A model generated the notes under the pieces. It made no database searches, was not told the origin of the DNA, and was given only the letters and a program-made list of their open reading frames with translations. From contig JBELHJ010000014.1 of assembly GCA_042091495.1 (NCBI GenBank), positions 1 to 44,628 on the forward strand: 44,628 nucleotides of DNA. The letters are read 5' to 3'. The stretch is from JBELHJ01 sp042091495 (GTDB taxonomy: Bacteria; Bacteroidota; Bacteroidia; Flavobacteriales; Flavobacteriaceae). Below, piece after piece: positions 8,358-17,993 of this stretch (positions within the stretch are counted from its first letter, which is position 1; each line of letters starts with the position of its first letter). The position numbers were made by a program, and so were the translations under genes.

Positions 8358-9125
8358 ATGACATCAGTGTGTCTCATAGGAGCTGGAAATGTAGGACAGC
8401 AATTTTACCATGCTTTTAAAAAAAGCCAAACCACTAAAGTAACACAATGGTATAACCGAACTATATCTACAATCTTGTCATTTCAAAACGAAGTTGCTAT
8501 AACAGATGACATTGCCAAGCTTATTAAAGCCGATCTCTATATTGTGGCAGTAAACGATGATCAAATTAGTGAAATATCTAAAAGTCTCCCTTTTTCAGAA
8601 CGTTTTGTAGTTCACACTTGCGGAGCTGTTAATATCCATGACCTAGATAAAAAAAACCGAAGAGGTGTGTTTTATCCGCTACAAACATTTTCAAAATCTA
8701 AAATTATGGATTTTAAACACGTACCATTATGTATCGAAGCACTAGAAAAAGAAGACTACCTCACGCTAAAATCTATAGCTGAATCATTGCATAGTCCTGT
8801 TTATAAAATTTCAAGTGAACAACGACTAACACTTCACTTGGCAGCAGTTTTTATAAATAATTTTAGTAATCACTTGTATCGAATTGGTCATGAAATTAGT
8901 GATGCAAAACAAATTAATTTTGATTTACTTAGACCTTTAATTCAAGAGACAGCTACTAAAATTCAACACATGTCCCCTTACCTAGCACAAACCGGTCCGG
9001 GAATGAGAAATGACAAAAAAACCATAAAAAAACATTTAAAACTTATAGAAAAACCCTTACATAAAGACCTCTATGAGTTACTAACTAAATCAATTAAAAA
9101 TACACATGGAATCAAAAAGCTATAA
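8358..9125 (+). CDS. Rossmann-fold DUF2520 oxidoreductase-like protein
   Basis: 255 residues. The N-terminus has the dinucleotide motif LIGAGNVGQQF (residues 6-16) of F420/NADP-dependent oxidoreductase-like proteins, followed by an NAVNDD-type strand (IVAVNDDQI). The C-terminal helical part (HLAAVFINNFSNHLYRIGHEI, then TGPGMRNDKKTIKKHL) is the DUF2520 domain. Substrate is unknown. It is the first gene of a plus-strand run that continues with a KdsC-type phosphatase, UbiA and Maf, and overlaps the next gene by 20 bases. The same gene order is familiar to me from flavobacterial genomes, but the shared function is unclear. Confidence 0.85.
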   Translation: MTSVCLIGAGNVGQQFYHAFKKSQTTKVTQWYNRTISTILSFQNEVAITDDIAKLIKADLYIVAVNDDQISEISKSLPFSERFVVHTCGAVNIHDLDKKNRRGVFYPLQTFSKSKIMDFKHVPLCIEALEKEDYLTLKSIAESLHSPVYKISSEQRLTLHLAAVFINNFSNHLYRIGHEISDAKQINFDLLRPLIQETATKIQHMSPYLAQTGPGMRNDKKTIKKHLKLIEKPLHKDLYELLTKSIKNTHGIKKL

Positions 9126-9636
9126 AGAATCCCTTAAACAAATAACAACCTTCATTTTTGATGTTGATGGGGTATTAACTGACGGTACCATTCAAGTAAC
9201 TACCCAGGGAGAAATGTACAGAACCATGCACACCAAAGATGGTTATGCACTTAAAACAGCAATAGACAAAGGGTATAATATATGTATCATCTCTGGAGGA
9301 AGTAATAAAGGCGTAAGCAAGCGATTAGCAGGGCTTGGTATTGAGGATATTCATCTTGGGGCTCATGATAAAATTAACGTGTTTGAAACGTATTTAAACA
9401 AAAAGAACCTCTCTACAAAAGAAGTACTCTACATGGGAGATGATCTTCCAGATTTACCTGTAATGAAATTAGTGGGTTTGGCCTCTTGTCCACAGGATGC
9501 TGTTAATGAAATTAAAAGTATTGCGCATTACATCTCACATAAAGACGGCGGAAAAGGCGCTGTAAGAGATGTCATAGAACAAGTTTTAAAACTTAACAAT
9601 GACTGGAATAACAACCATAATGCAAAATACGATTAA
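9106..9636 (+). CDS. KdsC-type HAD phosphatase
   Basis: 176 residues, usual for KdsC, which hydrolyses KDO 8-phosphate in lipopolysaccharide synthesis. HAD motif I is FIFDVDGVLTDG (nucleophile D19, acid D21), motif II is IISGG (61-65), and the metal site YMGDDLPD is near 109-115. No cap domain is present, as expected for this tetrameric subclass. The start at 9106 lies within the preceding gene, and the ATG codon is followed at once by ESKSYKESL. A role in KDO metabolism is likely from the family; the exact substrate cannot be proved from sequence, as related HAD enzymes act on other sugar phosphates. Confidence 0.85.
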   Translation: MESKSYKESLKQITTFIFDVDGVLTDGTIQVTTQGEMYRTMHTKDGYALKTAIDKGYNICIISGGSNKGVSKRLAGLGIEDIHLGAHDKINVFETYLNKKNLSTKEVLYMGDDLPDLPVMKLVGLASCPQDAVNEIKSIAHYISHKDGGKGAVRDVIEQVLKLNNDWNNNHNAKYD

Positions 9637-9642
9637 GACATA

Positions 9643-10566
9643 ATGCACCTGCTAAATGCCCTAATGGGTTTAATCCGTTGGAAAAACCTAATAATGATTG
9701 CTGCCATGCAATGTATTGTTAAATATGCTATTATATCCCCCTTTAAAGCAGACTACAGTTTAAATAATTTAAGTTTTTTTACCTTAATTATGGCTACTTG
9801 TTGCATTGCAGCTGCAGGATACATCATAAATGACATTCATGATGTTTTTGCTGATAAAATTAATAAACCCCAACGGCTTTACATAAACAAAGTTGTCCCT
9901 GAAAACACCGCATACAACTTGTATTTTATATTTAATGCTGTTGGAGTAGCACTGGGTTTTGTTGTAGCTAATTTAGTCCATAAACCAGGGCTTTCAGCTA
10001 TTTTTATTGGAGCGACCCTTATTAATTACATGTACACAACAACGCTTAAAAAATACTTACTAATTGGAAATATTGCAGTAGCTTGTTTAGTTAGCTTAAC
10101 TTTAGTTATTGTGCCTTTATTTGAACTTTACCCAAATCTTGACTCAACTAATAAAGGATTACATCTGTTACTTTTTAAAGTGATTTTCGATTATGCCATT
10201 TTTGCATTTTTAATGACTTTGATTAGAGAGTTAATTAAAGACTTACAAGACATCAAAGGAGATCAAGTGGTGGGATTGAAAACAACACCTATAGTTCTTG
10301 GTGCACGTAATACCAAACTTTTAATTACAGTTGTTACAATTATTACTATTTCAGGTTTAGCCCACTATGTCTATAATTACGTTTACAATTATAATTTAGC
10401 TGTACTATATTTCCTTCTAACATTATTGGGACCGCTAATAGTTTTCCTTATCCGTCTCATAAAGGCTAAAAATTCAGAGGAATTCTTTCAGCTCAGTAAA
10501 ATACTAAAGCTAATTATGATTTTTGGAATGCTGTCGTTAATTTTATATCCATTAGTTATACTTTAG
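9643..10566 (+). CDS. UbiA-family prenyltransferase (GGGP synthase-like)
   Basis: 307 residues with about eight or nine transmembrane helices. The first prenyl-diphosphate/Mg motif is NDIHDVFADKINKPQR (63-78), and the second is the RELIKDLQDIKGDQ region near 195-207. In Bacteroidota these proteins are usually annotated as geranylgeranylglycerol-phosphate geranylgeranyltransferase or UbiA homologues. The acceptor (a quinone precursor, heme or a glycerophospholipid) cannot be settled here. It starts six bases after the phosphatase and ends six bases before Maf, so it is part of a tight operon. Confidence 0.85.
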   Translation: MHLLNALMGLIRWKNLIMIAAMQCIVKYAIISPFKADYSLNNLSFFTLIMATCCIAAAGYIINDIHDVFADKINKPQRLYINKVVPENTAYNLYFIFNAVGVALGFVVANLVHKPGLSAIFIGATLINYMYTTTLKKYLLIGNIAVACLVSLTLVIVPLFELYPNLDSTNKGLHLLLFKVIFDYAIFAFLMTLIRELIKDLQDIKGDQVVGLKTTPIVLGARNTKLLITVVTIITISGLAHYVYNYVYNYNLAVLYFLLTLLGPLIVFLIRLIKAKNSEEFFQLSKILKLIMIFGMLSLILYPLVIL

Positions 10567-10572
10567 CTTATT

Positions 10573-11166
10573 ATGTGGAATCAGAAATTAAAAAATTATA
10601 ATATCATTCTAGCTTCGGGCTCACCCAGAAGGCAACAATTTTTAAAAGATTTAAATATTGATTTCACCATCAAATTAAAGCCGGTTGAAGAAACGTATCC
10701 TAAGCGCCTAAAACATTTTGAAATTCCGGATTACTTAGCCCAGTTAAAGGCGCTACCTTTCAGAGAAACATTAGATAAAAATGAACTTCTCATCACCAGT
10801 GATACCATTGTATGGCATAATGAAACTGCTTTAGGCAAACCTAAATCCAAAGCAGACGCTCAATTCATGCTTAAAGCTTTAAGTAATGATACTCATGAGG
10901 TTATTTCATCAGTATGCTTAACAACTTGTGATAAACAAATGACTCTTAATGCCACGACATCAGTAACATTTAAGCCATTAACTCATGAAGAAATTGATTA
11001 CTATATTGAAACATATCAGCCTTTCGATAAAGCCGGAAGCTACGGTATTCAAGAGTGGATCGGACAAATAGGAATCACAAAAATAGAGGGCTCCTATTGT
11101 AATGTAGTTGGGTTACCAACACATTTGCTCTACAAAGCACTTAATAATTTTATAAATAATAAATAA
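10573..11166 (+). CDS. maf: Maf-like nucleotide pyrophosphatase
   Basis: 197 residues, standard Maf length. The N-terminal ILASGSPRRQQFL (12-24) is the Maf signature loop that binds the nucleotide triphosphate. SDTIVWHNETALGKPKS carries the catalytic Asp and the conserved GKP. The C-terminal GSYGIQEW and GSYCNVVGLP motifs are also typical. Maf proteins hydrolyse dTTP/UTP or modified nucleotides to monophosphates and have been linked to division arrest. The final base is shared with the start of the next gene. Confidence 0.9.
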   Translation: MWNQKLKNYNIILASGSPRRQQFLKDLNIDFTIKLKPVEETYPKRLKHFEIPDYLAQLKALPFRETLDKNELLITSDTIVWHNETALGKPKSKADAQFMLKALSNDTHEVISSVCLTTCDKQMTLNATTSVTFKPLTHEEIDYYIETYQPFDKAGSYGIQEWIGQIGITKIEGSYCNVVGLPTHLLYKALNNFINNK

Positions 11167-12062
11167 TGTATCGTTTTACCCTTGGATTGTTGATCTGTAT
11201 GCTAGCATGTGTTGATGCACCTGAAGAACAGAATGCAATGCCCTCAAAACAAACAAATAACAAAGAAGCGTCAAGAACCTTATCCAAAGCTTTTAAAAAG
11301 TATTGGTTTGCAGGAGATGCTGAAATTTCCTCATATACCCTTACACAATCAAGATACGGCGAACTTAGATCTGGTGATGCAGTTCTTATCTATGTCACTG
11401 AGGATTTCTTGCCCAATACGCAAGTTAAAGCTAATAATTCAGGAGAAAACACCATAAAAGTGCTTAAGCTTAACGCCACAAAAAACTTCAAAACAGGCAT
11501 TTATCCCTACAGTATTATGCAGAGTACATTCCAACCAGTATATACCAAATCTCAACCTTTAAAAATATCGGCTTCAATACAGGAATGGTGTGGACACGTT
11601 TATGCCCAATTAAATAAAAGAAGTAATACATTTAATTATACGGGACATTCATATTTTGAAGGAGAAGCAGATACCTCATTAGACTTACCGCAACACTTCA
11701 CTGAAAATGAAATATGGACCACCATAAGGATGAATCCAAAAGAACTGCCCCAAGGAAAATTTAAAATAATTCCAACTCTTGAGTATCTTAGTCTTAAACA
11801 TAAAAACAATCAGGCTTATAGCGCTAATGGTATATTAACCGACAACGAATACAGCTTATTTTATCCTGAATTAAACCGAAAACTCATAATCAAATTCAAT
11901 ACTAAATTCCCTCATGAGATTTTAAAATGGGAGGAACATTTTGAAGCAAACCAGGAGCAGTTTATAACAACTGCAGTTAAAAAGAAAACCATAAAAAGCC
12001 CCTACTGGCAAAAAAATAAAAACACGGATAGCATTTGGCGCAAAACACTTCAACTTAAATAA
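11166..12062 (+). CDS. Lipoprotein of unknown function next to maf
   Basis: 298 residues. MYRFTLGLLICMLAC is a lipoprotein signal with acylated Cys15. The mature protein has a conserved-looking region YWFAGDAEISSYTLTQSRYG, later EWCGHVY and a Y/F-rich middle. No enzyme motif is recognised. Its ATG overlaps the last base of maf, so it is translationally coupled. Homologues sit beside maf in other flavobacteria in my recollection and are sometimes mislabelled as Maf; nothing in this sequence resembles Maf. Confidence 0.75.
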   Translation: MYRFTLGLLICMLACVDAPEEQNAMPSKQTNNKEASRTLSKAFKKYWFAGDAEISSYTLTQSRYGELRSGDAVLIYVTEDFLPNTQVKANNSGENTIKVLKLNATKNFKTGIYPYSIMQSTFQPVYTKSQPLKISASIQEWCGHVYAQLNKRSNTFNYTGHSYFEGEADTSLDLPQHFTENEIWTTIRMNPKELPQGKFKIIPTLEYLSLKHKNNQAYSANGILTDNEYSLFYPELNRKLIIKFNTKFPHEILKWEEHFEANQEQFITTAVKKKTIKSPYWQKNKNTDSIWRKTLQLK

Positions 12063-12093
12063 TTATTTTTACAGTAATACTAATTTCAATACC

Positions 12094-12597
12094 ATGATTG
12101 AAACAATATCAGATCCACAAATAAAATATTCTCTAATAACTCTAGTTTCCTTGTTTATAGCAAGAACCATAATTGCCTTTATAGTGTTAAAAATTGGAAA
12201 ACGAAATGGTATTATTAAAGCACGTGTTAAACTTATTAACCGTTATATTACTTCAAGTCTTTTAATTATTGCTTTGTTAATTGAAGCTTATATTTTTGGT
12301 GCTGAATTTCAAAATCTTGTAGTCGTTTTTTCATCAGTTTTTGCGGTACTTGGGATTGCTCTATTCGCGGTTTGGTCAATTCTAAGTAATGTGACTGCTG
12401 GAATTATCATGTTCTTTTCGTTCCCTTTTAAAGTTGGGGACAAAGTAGAAATTCATGATAAAGAAATTCCTTTACCTGCAGTAATTGAAGACATCAGAGC
12501 ATTTCACTTGCACTTAAGACTTGAAAACGGCGACTTAGTAACCTACCCCAACAACATGATTCTTCAAAAAGCTGTAACCTTAGTTGAAAAAATTTAA
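12094..12597 (+). CDS. Small mechanosensitive channel, MscS family
   Basis: 167 residues, shorter than E. coli MscS (286). Two N-terminal helices (about 14-34 and 48-66) and a third pore-lining segment (about 70-110, LGIALFAVWSILSNVTAGII) are followed by the MscS beta domain (FSFPFKVGDKVEI near 115-127). The C-terminal alpha/beta vestibule is largely missing, because the protein ends soon after TYPNNMILQKAV. Such short forms are common in Bacteroidota. It would release solutes on hypo-osmotic shock. It lies 31 bases after the lipoprotein gene. Confidence 0.85.
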   Translation: MIETISDPQIKYSLITLVSLFIARTIIAFIVLKIGKRNGIIKARVKLINRYITSSLLIIALLIEAYIFGAEFQNLVVVFSSVFAVLGIALFAVWSILSNVTAGIIMFFSFPFKVGDKVEIHDKEIPLPAVIEDIRAFHLHLRLENGDLVTYPNNMILQKAVTLVEKI

Positions 12598-12676
12598 ATG
12601 CAAATCTAAAGTTAAAATTAAACCCTAAAAAGATTTAATTAAAACTAAAACCTATATTAGAGGACATTTAATTACT

Positions 12677-15187
12677 ATGAAACTACGACTTGTAATTGTC
12701 CTCGCCTTTGTTATATTTTCTAAGGGATTATCTCAAATAAAACCACAACAAAACAGCGCAGAAATTTTTCATGCCATTAAAAAATTAAATTTTTTAGGAA
12801 GTGTCTTGTATATAGCCGCTCACCCCGATGATGAAAACACAAGGCTCATTGCGCACCTTTCAAATCAGACTCATGCAAGAACTGCATATTTATCATTAAC
12901 CCGAGGTGATGGTGGACAAAACTTAATTGGTCCAGAATTAAGAGCGGAATTAGGTGTAATAAGAACCAATGAACTTCTCAAAGCAAGAAGCTATGATGGA
13001 GGACTTCAGTTTTTCTCAAGAGCAAACGATTTTGGTTATTCAAAACACCCCGATGAAACTTTCGATATTTGGAACAAAGAAGAAGTTTTAAAAGATGTCG
13101 TATCTACAATTAGAAGCTTTCAACCCGATATCATCATTAACCGTTTTGATCACCGGTCACCAGGGAGAACTCACGGCCATCATACAGGATCTGCCATGTT
13201 AAGTTACGAGGCCTTCAATTTAGCTAATGATGTCACATTCAAATCTCACTTAAAAACCCAACCCCTGTGGCAACCTAAAAAACTCTTTTTTAATACCTCG
13301 TGGTGGTTTTATGGTAGTCGCGCTAATTTTGAAAAAGCAGATAAAAGCAATCTACTAACCCTTGAGGTAGGTAACTATTACCAATTACTTGGGGCCTCTA
13401 ATACAGAAATTGCTGCTAACAGTAGAAGCCAACACAAATCCCAAGGATTTGGAACTATGAGTTCAAGAGGCGAATACAAAGAATATCTGGAGATTATAAA
13501 AACAGACAAAAACTATAACCAAAACAATTTATTTGACGGCATTGATACTTCTTGGAACCGATTAAAAGGGGGGAAACGTATAGGTGATATTTTACATGAT
13601 GTTGAGAATACATTTGACTTTAATCACCCAGAGAATGCAGTTCTAAAACTGTTGGAAGCCTACAACCTCATTTCCCAACTTGAAGACGGCTACTGGAAAC
13701 AGGTCAAAATTGAAGAAATCAAATCCATTATTTTACAATGCACAGGTTTATATATAGACATTTACAGTGTTGAAAAAATTGCAGTTAGAGGTGATCAAAT
13801 CCCATTAAATATAGAAGTCATTGCCAGAAATAATACACCTTTAATACTCAAAGAAATAACACTGGCAAATCAAAAAACTATAGAATTAAACCGGGAATTG
13901 GTTACAAACCAAAATTTTAATTTGAAAGAGACAATTACGGTACCAGAGAAATCAAAATTTTCGTCACCATACTGGCTTAATGAAAAAGCACGCATGGGTA
14001 TGTACCATGTGGAAGACAAAAAACTCATTGGAAAACCCTACGCCAATAACTTTCTAGAAGGCAATTGTACTTTTATTTTCAATGATACTCCAATACCATT
14101 TCAAGTTCCAATAATCCACAAATCAAGAGACCCTATTAAAGGTGAAGTTAAAGAAACATTAAACATTTTGCCTGAAATCACTTGTGCACTTCAGGATAAC
14201 GTTATAATTCTTAAAAATAAAAAAAGTAAAACAGTTACAGTTACCGTTCGTAGTTTTGCATCACAATCCAACGGTACGGTAGAACTTAAAACACCAATAG
14301 GATGGACGGTTTCACCGCAATCAATTGACTTTGAAGCCAAAAGTCAGGGTGAAACATTAACCTTTGAATTTAAAATAACCGCCCCTGAATTTGAAACTAA
14401 TGGATTTCTTTATCCCACTGCTACTTTAGACACGGGTAAGCTATATGATAAAAAACTAACAATTATTGACTACAGTCATATTCCCAAACAATACATCCTA
14501 TTATCTAACAGCGCTAAGTTAATTAGCATGAATATAAAATCATCTCAGGAGACCATAGGGTACATTGAAGGAGCCGGAGATAAAACAGCAGAAGTTCTTA
14601 AAGCGCTTGGATTTAATGTTATTACACTTAAAGAAGAAGATTTAACCTTAAAAAAATTAAGTACCTTAAGTACTATAATTACTGGAGTTAGGGCTTATAA
14701 CACCCAAGATTTTTTAGCATATAAACAAGAGGTACTTAACGACTATGTTAAAAACGGGGGTACAGTCATTAATCAGTATAATACAAGCTTCAATTTAAAA
14801 ACCAAATCCATTTCGCCATACACTCTTAATCTTTCAAGGAAACGTGTTACCAACGAAACGGCAGAAGTTAAAATTAATAAACCTAAACACCGTTTATTTA
14901 ATTATCCCAACACCATAAACAGTTCAGACTTTGAAAACTGGGTACAAGAGCGGGGATTGTATTTTCCAGAATCTTGGGGACCAGAATTTGAAGCTGTTTT
15001 ATCCATGAATGACCGTGGCGAAGCACCGCTTCAAGGAGGATTACTCATTGCTAAATATGGTAAAGGGCATTATATATACACTGGATTGAGTTTCTTCAGG
15101 CAACTCCCAGCTGGAGTCCCAGGAGCAATTAAATTATTTACCAATATGTTATCTGTTTCGGATTTAAATAAAACTGTCGAAAACTAA
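12677..15187 (+). CDS. Secreted PIG-L/LmbE deacetylase, large form
   Basis: 836 residues with signal peptide MKLRLVIVLAFVIFSKGLSQ. The N-terminal PIG-L domain has the zinc motif AHPDDE at 48-53, followed by LSLTRGDGGQN and INRFDHRSPGRTHGHH, which supply the other metal His. A middle beta-sandwich region (about 370-600) and a C-terminal GATase1-like or DUF4350-like region (about 640-830, with GVRAYNTQDFL and GKGHYIYTGLSFFRQLPAG) complete the protein. It probably deacetylates an N-acetylated sugar or glycoconjugate in the periplasm; the substrate is unknown. It is coupled to the 30-residue membrane protein and the symporter, which suggests that its product or a related solute is imported. Confidence 0.88.
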   Translation: MKLRLVIVLAFVIFSKGLSQIKPQQNSAEIFHAIKKLNFLGSVLYIAAHPDDENTRLIAHLSNQTHARTAYLSLTRGDGGQNLIGPELRAELGVIRTNELLKARSYDGGLQFFSRANDFGYSKHPDETFDIWNKEEVLKDVVSTIRSFQPDIIINRFDHRSPGRTHGHHTGSAMLSYEAFNLANDVTFKSHLKTQPLWQPKKLFFNTSWWFYGSRANFEKADKSNLLTLEVGNYYQLLGASNTEIAANSRSQHKSQGFGTMSSRGEYKEYLEIIKTDKNYNQNNLFDGIDTSWNRLKGGKRIGDILHDVENTFDFNHPENAVLKLLEAYNLISQLEDGYWKQVKIEEIKSIILQCTGLYIDIYSVEKIAVRGDQIPLNIEVIARNNTPLILKEITLANQKTIELNRELVTNQNFNLKETITVPEKSKFSSPYWLNEKARMGMYHVEDKKLIGKPYANNFLEGNCTFIFNDTPIPFQVPIIHKSRDPIKGEVKETLNILPEITCALQDNVIILKNKKSKTVTVTVRSFASQSNGTVELKTPIGWTVSPQSIDFEAKSQGETLTFEFKITAPEFETNGFLYPTATLDTGKLYDKKLTIIDYSHIPKQYILLSNSAKLISMNIKSSQETIGYIEGAGDKTAEVLKALGFNVITLKEEDLTLKKLSTLSTIITGVRAYNTQDFLAYKQEVLNDYVKNGGTVINQYNTSFNLKTKSISPYTLNLSRKRVTNETAEVKINKPKHRLFNYPNTINSSDFENWVQERGLYFPESWGPEFEAVLSMNDRGEAPLQGGLLIAKYGKGHYIYTGLSFFRQLPAGVPGAIKLFTNMLSVSDLNKTVEN

Positions 15188-15279
15188 TGAAATTTAAATG
15201 GCTCAAACACTACACACTTGTACTGCTTATGAACGCAGTATACATCATCATATTTTACATCATAATGAAAATAGTTTAA
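15187..15279 (+). CDS. 30-residue membrane protein between PIG-L and symporter
   Basis: The PIG-L stop TAA overlaps an ATG (TAATG). It opens a short frame MKFKWLKHYTLVLLMNAVYI followed by IIFYIIMKIV and stop, ending one base before the symporter ATG. The peptide has four lysines in the first and last parts and one hydrophobic helix (about residues 9-28). The exact fill of the gap between two genes and the overlapping start argue for real translation. It may be a small accessory subunit of the SSS-family transporter, but this is inference. No known family is recognised. Confidence 0.6.
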   Translation: MKFKWLKHYTLVLLMNAVYIIIFYIIMKIV

Positions 15280-15280
15280 T

Positions 15281-16957
15281 ATGCATTTAATAGATTGGTT
15301 TGTATTAGCTGTAACATTATTAACCATAGTAGTTTATGGTACACTCAAAACGAGAGGTAGCAAAAATGTGCAAGATTATGTTAAAGGTGGAAGTTCTTCT
15401 AAATGGTGGACCATAGGGCTATCAGTCATGGCTACACAGGCTAGTGCCATAACCTTTTTATCTACACCAGGTCAAGCCTTTAATGATGGCATGGGGTTTG
15501 TTCAGTTTTACTTCGGTGTGCCCTTGGCTATGGTAATTGTTTGTATGGTATTCATTCCTATTTATCACAAACTCAATGTGTATACTGCTTATGAGTTTTT
15601 AGAACGTCGATTTGACGTAAAAACAAGAAGCCTAACTGCTGGGTTATTTCTGCTTCAAAGAGGTCTCGCTGCAGGAATTACCATATATGCTCCTGCTATC
15701 ATCTTATCGGTTGTTTTGGGATGGAATCTAACATACCTTAATATTATCATAGGTACATTAGCTACTATATACACGGTATCTGGAGGTACTAAAGCAGTAA
15801 ACATCACCCAAAAACATCAAATGACTGTTATTTTTAGTGGTATGTTTATCACCTTTTTTCTCATTTTAAAATTTCTGCCGCATGAGGTTAATTTTAATGA
15901 GGCTTTAAATATCGCAGCTATTAGTGATAAAATGAATATTCTCAATTTTTCATTCGACTTTGAGAACCGTTATACCATTTGGAGTGGATTAATTGGAGGT
16001 ACATTTTTAGCACTTTCATATGTTGGGACAGATCAAAGTCAGGTGCAACGCTACCTTTCTGGAAAATCTATAAAAGACATGCAATTGGGACTTATATTTA
16101 ATGGCTTACTCAAAGTACCAATGCAATTCTTTATTCTTTTGGTTGGGGTTATGGTATTTGTCTTTTACCAGTTTAATTACTCGCCTCTTCATTTTAATCC
16201 AGAAGCCGAAAAATTAGTCAAGAATTCTCCATATGCATCAGAATACATACAATTAGAAGCAGATTACCACAAGCTTACCGATCAAAAATCAATGGTGCTC
16301 AAGGCTAATATAAATCAAAACAATGAAGACCAAACTGTTACTGTAATTCAAAATATTAAAACCCAACAACAGAAACAAAGAACCAAGGCTTTAGACTTAA
16401 TTCAAAAAGCTGCAGAACATTCTAAAACAGACGTTGAACTTAATGACCGAGACTATGTATTTATTCATTTTATACTCGAAAATTTACCAATCGGACTCAT
16501 AGGCTTACTTTTAGCAGTAATCATTAGTGCGGCCATGTCCAGTACGGCCAGTGAATTAAATGCACTTGCATCTACTACCTCACTGGATATTTATAAACGC
16601 AACTTCAACCCTAGGGGTTCAGAAATACATTACGTTAAGGCTTCAAAATATTTTACATTGCTTTGGGGTATTATAGCCATAGCCATAGCTTGCGTAGCAT
16701 ATTTAGCTGAAAACTTAATTCAACTGGTTAATATCATTGGATCTGTGTTTTACGGTAATGTACTTGGTATTTTTTTGTTAGCCTTTTTTGTAAAATTTGT
16801 AAAATCCAATGCCGTATTCACAGCAGCAATTATCACACAGTGTATTGTTATTGTTGGATGGAAATTTGACTGGATGCCCTTCTTGTGGCTTAATCTGTTT
16901 GGCTGTGCGCTAGTTATGGGAATAGCTATTGTAATTCAACAAATTATAAAAAAATAA
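15281..16957 (+). CDS. Sodium:solute symporter (SSS family)
   Basis: 558 residues with about 13 transmembrane helices. Family signatures include the LSVMATQASAITFLSTPGQAFNDGMGF stretch (start near residue 47) in TM2, GGTKAVNITQKHQ (165-178) and AVIISAAMSSTASELNALAS (near 410). A hydrophilic insert of about 90 residues (roughly 305-395, rich in K, Q and E, probably coiled coil) interrupts the helices and is longer than in most relatives. It imports an unknown organic solute with Na+. Gene coupling to the PIG-L deacetylase suggests a sugar-derived substrate. A terminator follows at once. Confidence 0.9.
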   Translation: MHLIDWFVLAVTLLTIVVYGTLKTRGSKNVQDYVKGGSSSKWWTIGLSVMATQASAITFLSTPGQAFNDGMGFVQFYFGVPLAMVIVCMVFIPIYHKLNVYTAYEFLERRFDVKTRSLTAGLFLLQRGLAAGITIYAPAIILSVVLGWNLTYLNIIIGTLATIYTVSGGTKAVNITQKHQMTVIFSGMFITFFLILKFLPHEVNFNEALNIAAISDKMNILNFSFDFENRYTIWSGLIGGTFLALSYVGTDQSQVQRYLSGKSIKDMQLGLIFNGLLKVPMQFFILLVGVMVFVFYQFNYSPLHFNPEAEKLVKNSPYASEYIQLEADYHKLTDQKSMVLKANINQNNEDQTVTVIQNIKTQQQKQRTKALDLIQKAAEHSKTDVELNDRDYVFIHFILENLPIGLIGLLLAVIISAAMSSTASELNALASTTSLDIYKRNFNPRGSEIHYVKASKYFTLLWGIIAIAIACVAYLAENLIQLVNIIGSVFYGNVLGIFLLAFFVKFVKSNAVFTAAIITQCIVIVGWKFDWMPFLWLNLFGCALVMGIAIVIQQIIKK

Positions 16958-16983
16958 GCTCCCAGTTTCCTGAGAGCTTTTTA
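16957..16983 (+). terminator. Terminator after the symporter gene
   Basis: AGCTCCCAG, TTTC, CTGAGAGCT (one mismatch) followed by TTTTT. It begins on the last base of the stop codon. On the other strand the hairpin is followed by TATTTTTTT, so it may also serve the convergent DUF2911 gene. Confidence 0.75.
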
Positions 16984-17004
16984 TTAAAGATGATACCAAT
17001 TGTG

Positions 17005-17859
17005 TTACATGGCACCCCATGCTTTTAATGAATCTTCATTTAGTTTTACGTAATCGGCATTACCAGCTTTTTGAGCACTAGCAAGCGATTTTTTTGCTGT
17101 TTTAATCGCTTCCTTGGTTTTTCCAGCAGCAGCATAAATTAATGATTGTTGTCTAAGTTGCCAGAACTTTGGATTATCTGTCATGGACATGGCGGTGTCC
17201 ATCCATGCCTCAGCTTTAGCAATGTCTTTCTCAGCATTTAAATAATAAACGGCAGCTGCATAATAATCTTTGGATTTAGCGCCATCAGAATTAAGCGTAG
17301 ACGAAATAGATTGCTGTACTAACTTATCGGTAGGCACCTTAACTGTAAATCCTGCAAAAGTATTTTCCCATGACAACGCAATAAAAGCGCGATCATCAGA
17401 TTGCACATTAATCACAATCGAAAACGCTTCAACAGTATTTCTCAATTTGTTATTCACTTTTTTTGAAAAACGTAAAGCTACTTTACTATCATCCCAGTTT
17501 TTAGGCAATCCCCAGTTTTCTGAATCACTGTAAAAAATAAATTCCCAATTACCATCACTGGGAACAGTGTAAAGCGCATAACTTCCAGCTTTTAATAGCT
17601 TACCATCTATCCTAACATCATGTTGAAAAGTAAAAACAGTATTCTTATTAGCACCAGTACGCCACATGTTATCAAAGGGCACTAAGTCACCAAAAATCTT
17701 GCGACCTTTCACACGAGGTCTTGAGTAGGTAACACTAACATCTGTCATCCCGATAGTTTGTTCTAATTTAGACGACGTACTTGGTTGTGGGGTCATAACC
17801 TGAGCATGACCAGAAATCACCAGTGTTAAACTGCAAAAGGCTAAGAGTAGTTTTTTCAT
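17005..17859 (-). CDS. DUF2911 secreted protein
   Basis: 284 residues with signal peptide MKKLLLAFCSLTLVISGHAQ. The DUF2911 core is clear: SKLEQTIGMTDVSVTYSRP, then GRKIFGDLVPFDNMWRTGAN, TFQHDVRIDGKLLKAGSYAL and FIFYSDSENWGLP. A C-terminal helical region (about 195-284, AVYYLNAEKDIAKAEAWMD) looks like TPR-type repeats. The function of the family is unknown. It stands alone between the symporter and the arsenic operon and is divergent from arsR. Confidence 0.9.
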   Translation of the reverse strand: MKKLLLAFCSLTLVISGHAQVMTPQPSTSSKLEQTIGMTDVSVTYSRPRVKGRKIFGDLVPFDNMWRTGANKNTVFTFQHDVRIDGKLLKAGSYALYTVPSDGNWEFIFYSDSENWGLPKNWDDSKVALRFSKKVNNKLRNTVEAFSIVINVQSDDRAFIALSWENTFAGFTVKVPTDKLVQQSISSTLNSDGAKSKDYYAAAVYYLNAEKDIAKAEAWMDTAMSMTDNPKFWQLRQQSLIYAAAGKTKEAIKTAKKSLASAQKAGNADYVKLNEDSLKAWGAM

Positions 17860-17967
17860 ATTAATTAATTATTTATAAGTTTTTACCAAGTTATAGATTT
17901 GGTTTTTACAGCACAAGAACAAAACAAAAATTTAACACAATATATCGGTTTTAAACTTTATTCATCG

Positions 17968-17983
17968 TAATATTGCAATATTA
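17968..17983. promoter_or_regulatory. ArsR-type operator (perfect palindrome)
   Basis: TAATATTGCAATATTA is a perfect 16-base palindrome 10 bases before the arsR ATG. Its left half TAATATTG is also a near match to the TAnnTTTG -7 element, so a bound repressor would cover the promoter. ArsR/SmtB proteins bind such AT-rich inverted repeats. Confidence 0.75.
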
Positions 17984-17993
17984 AAATTCATCA

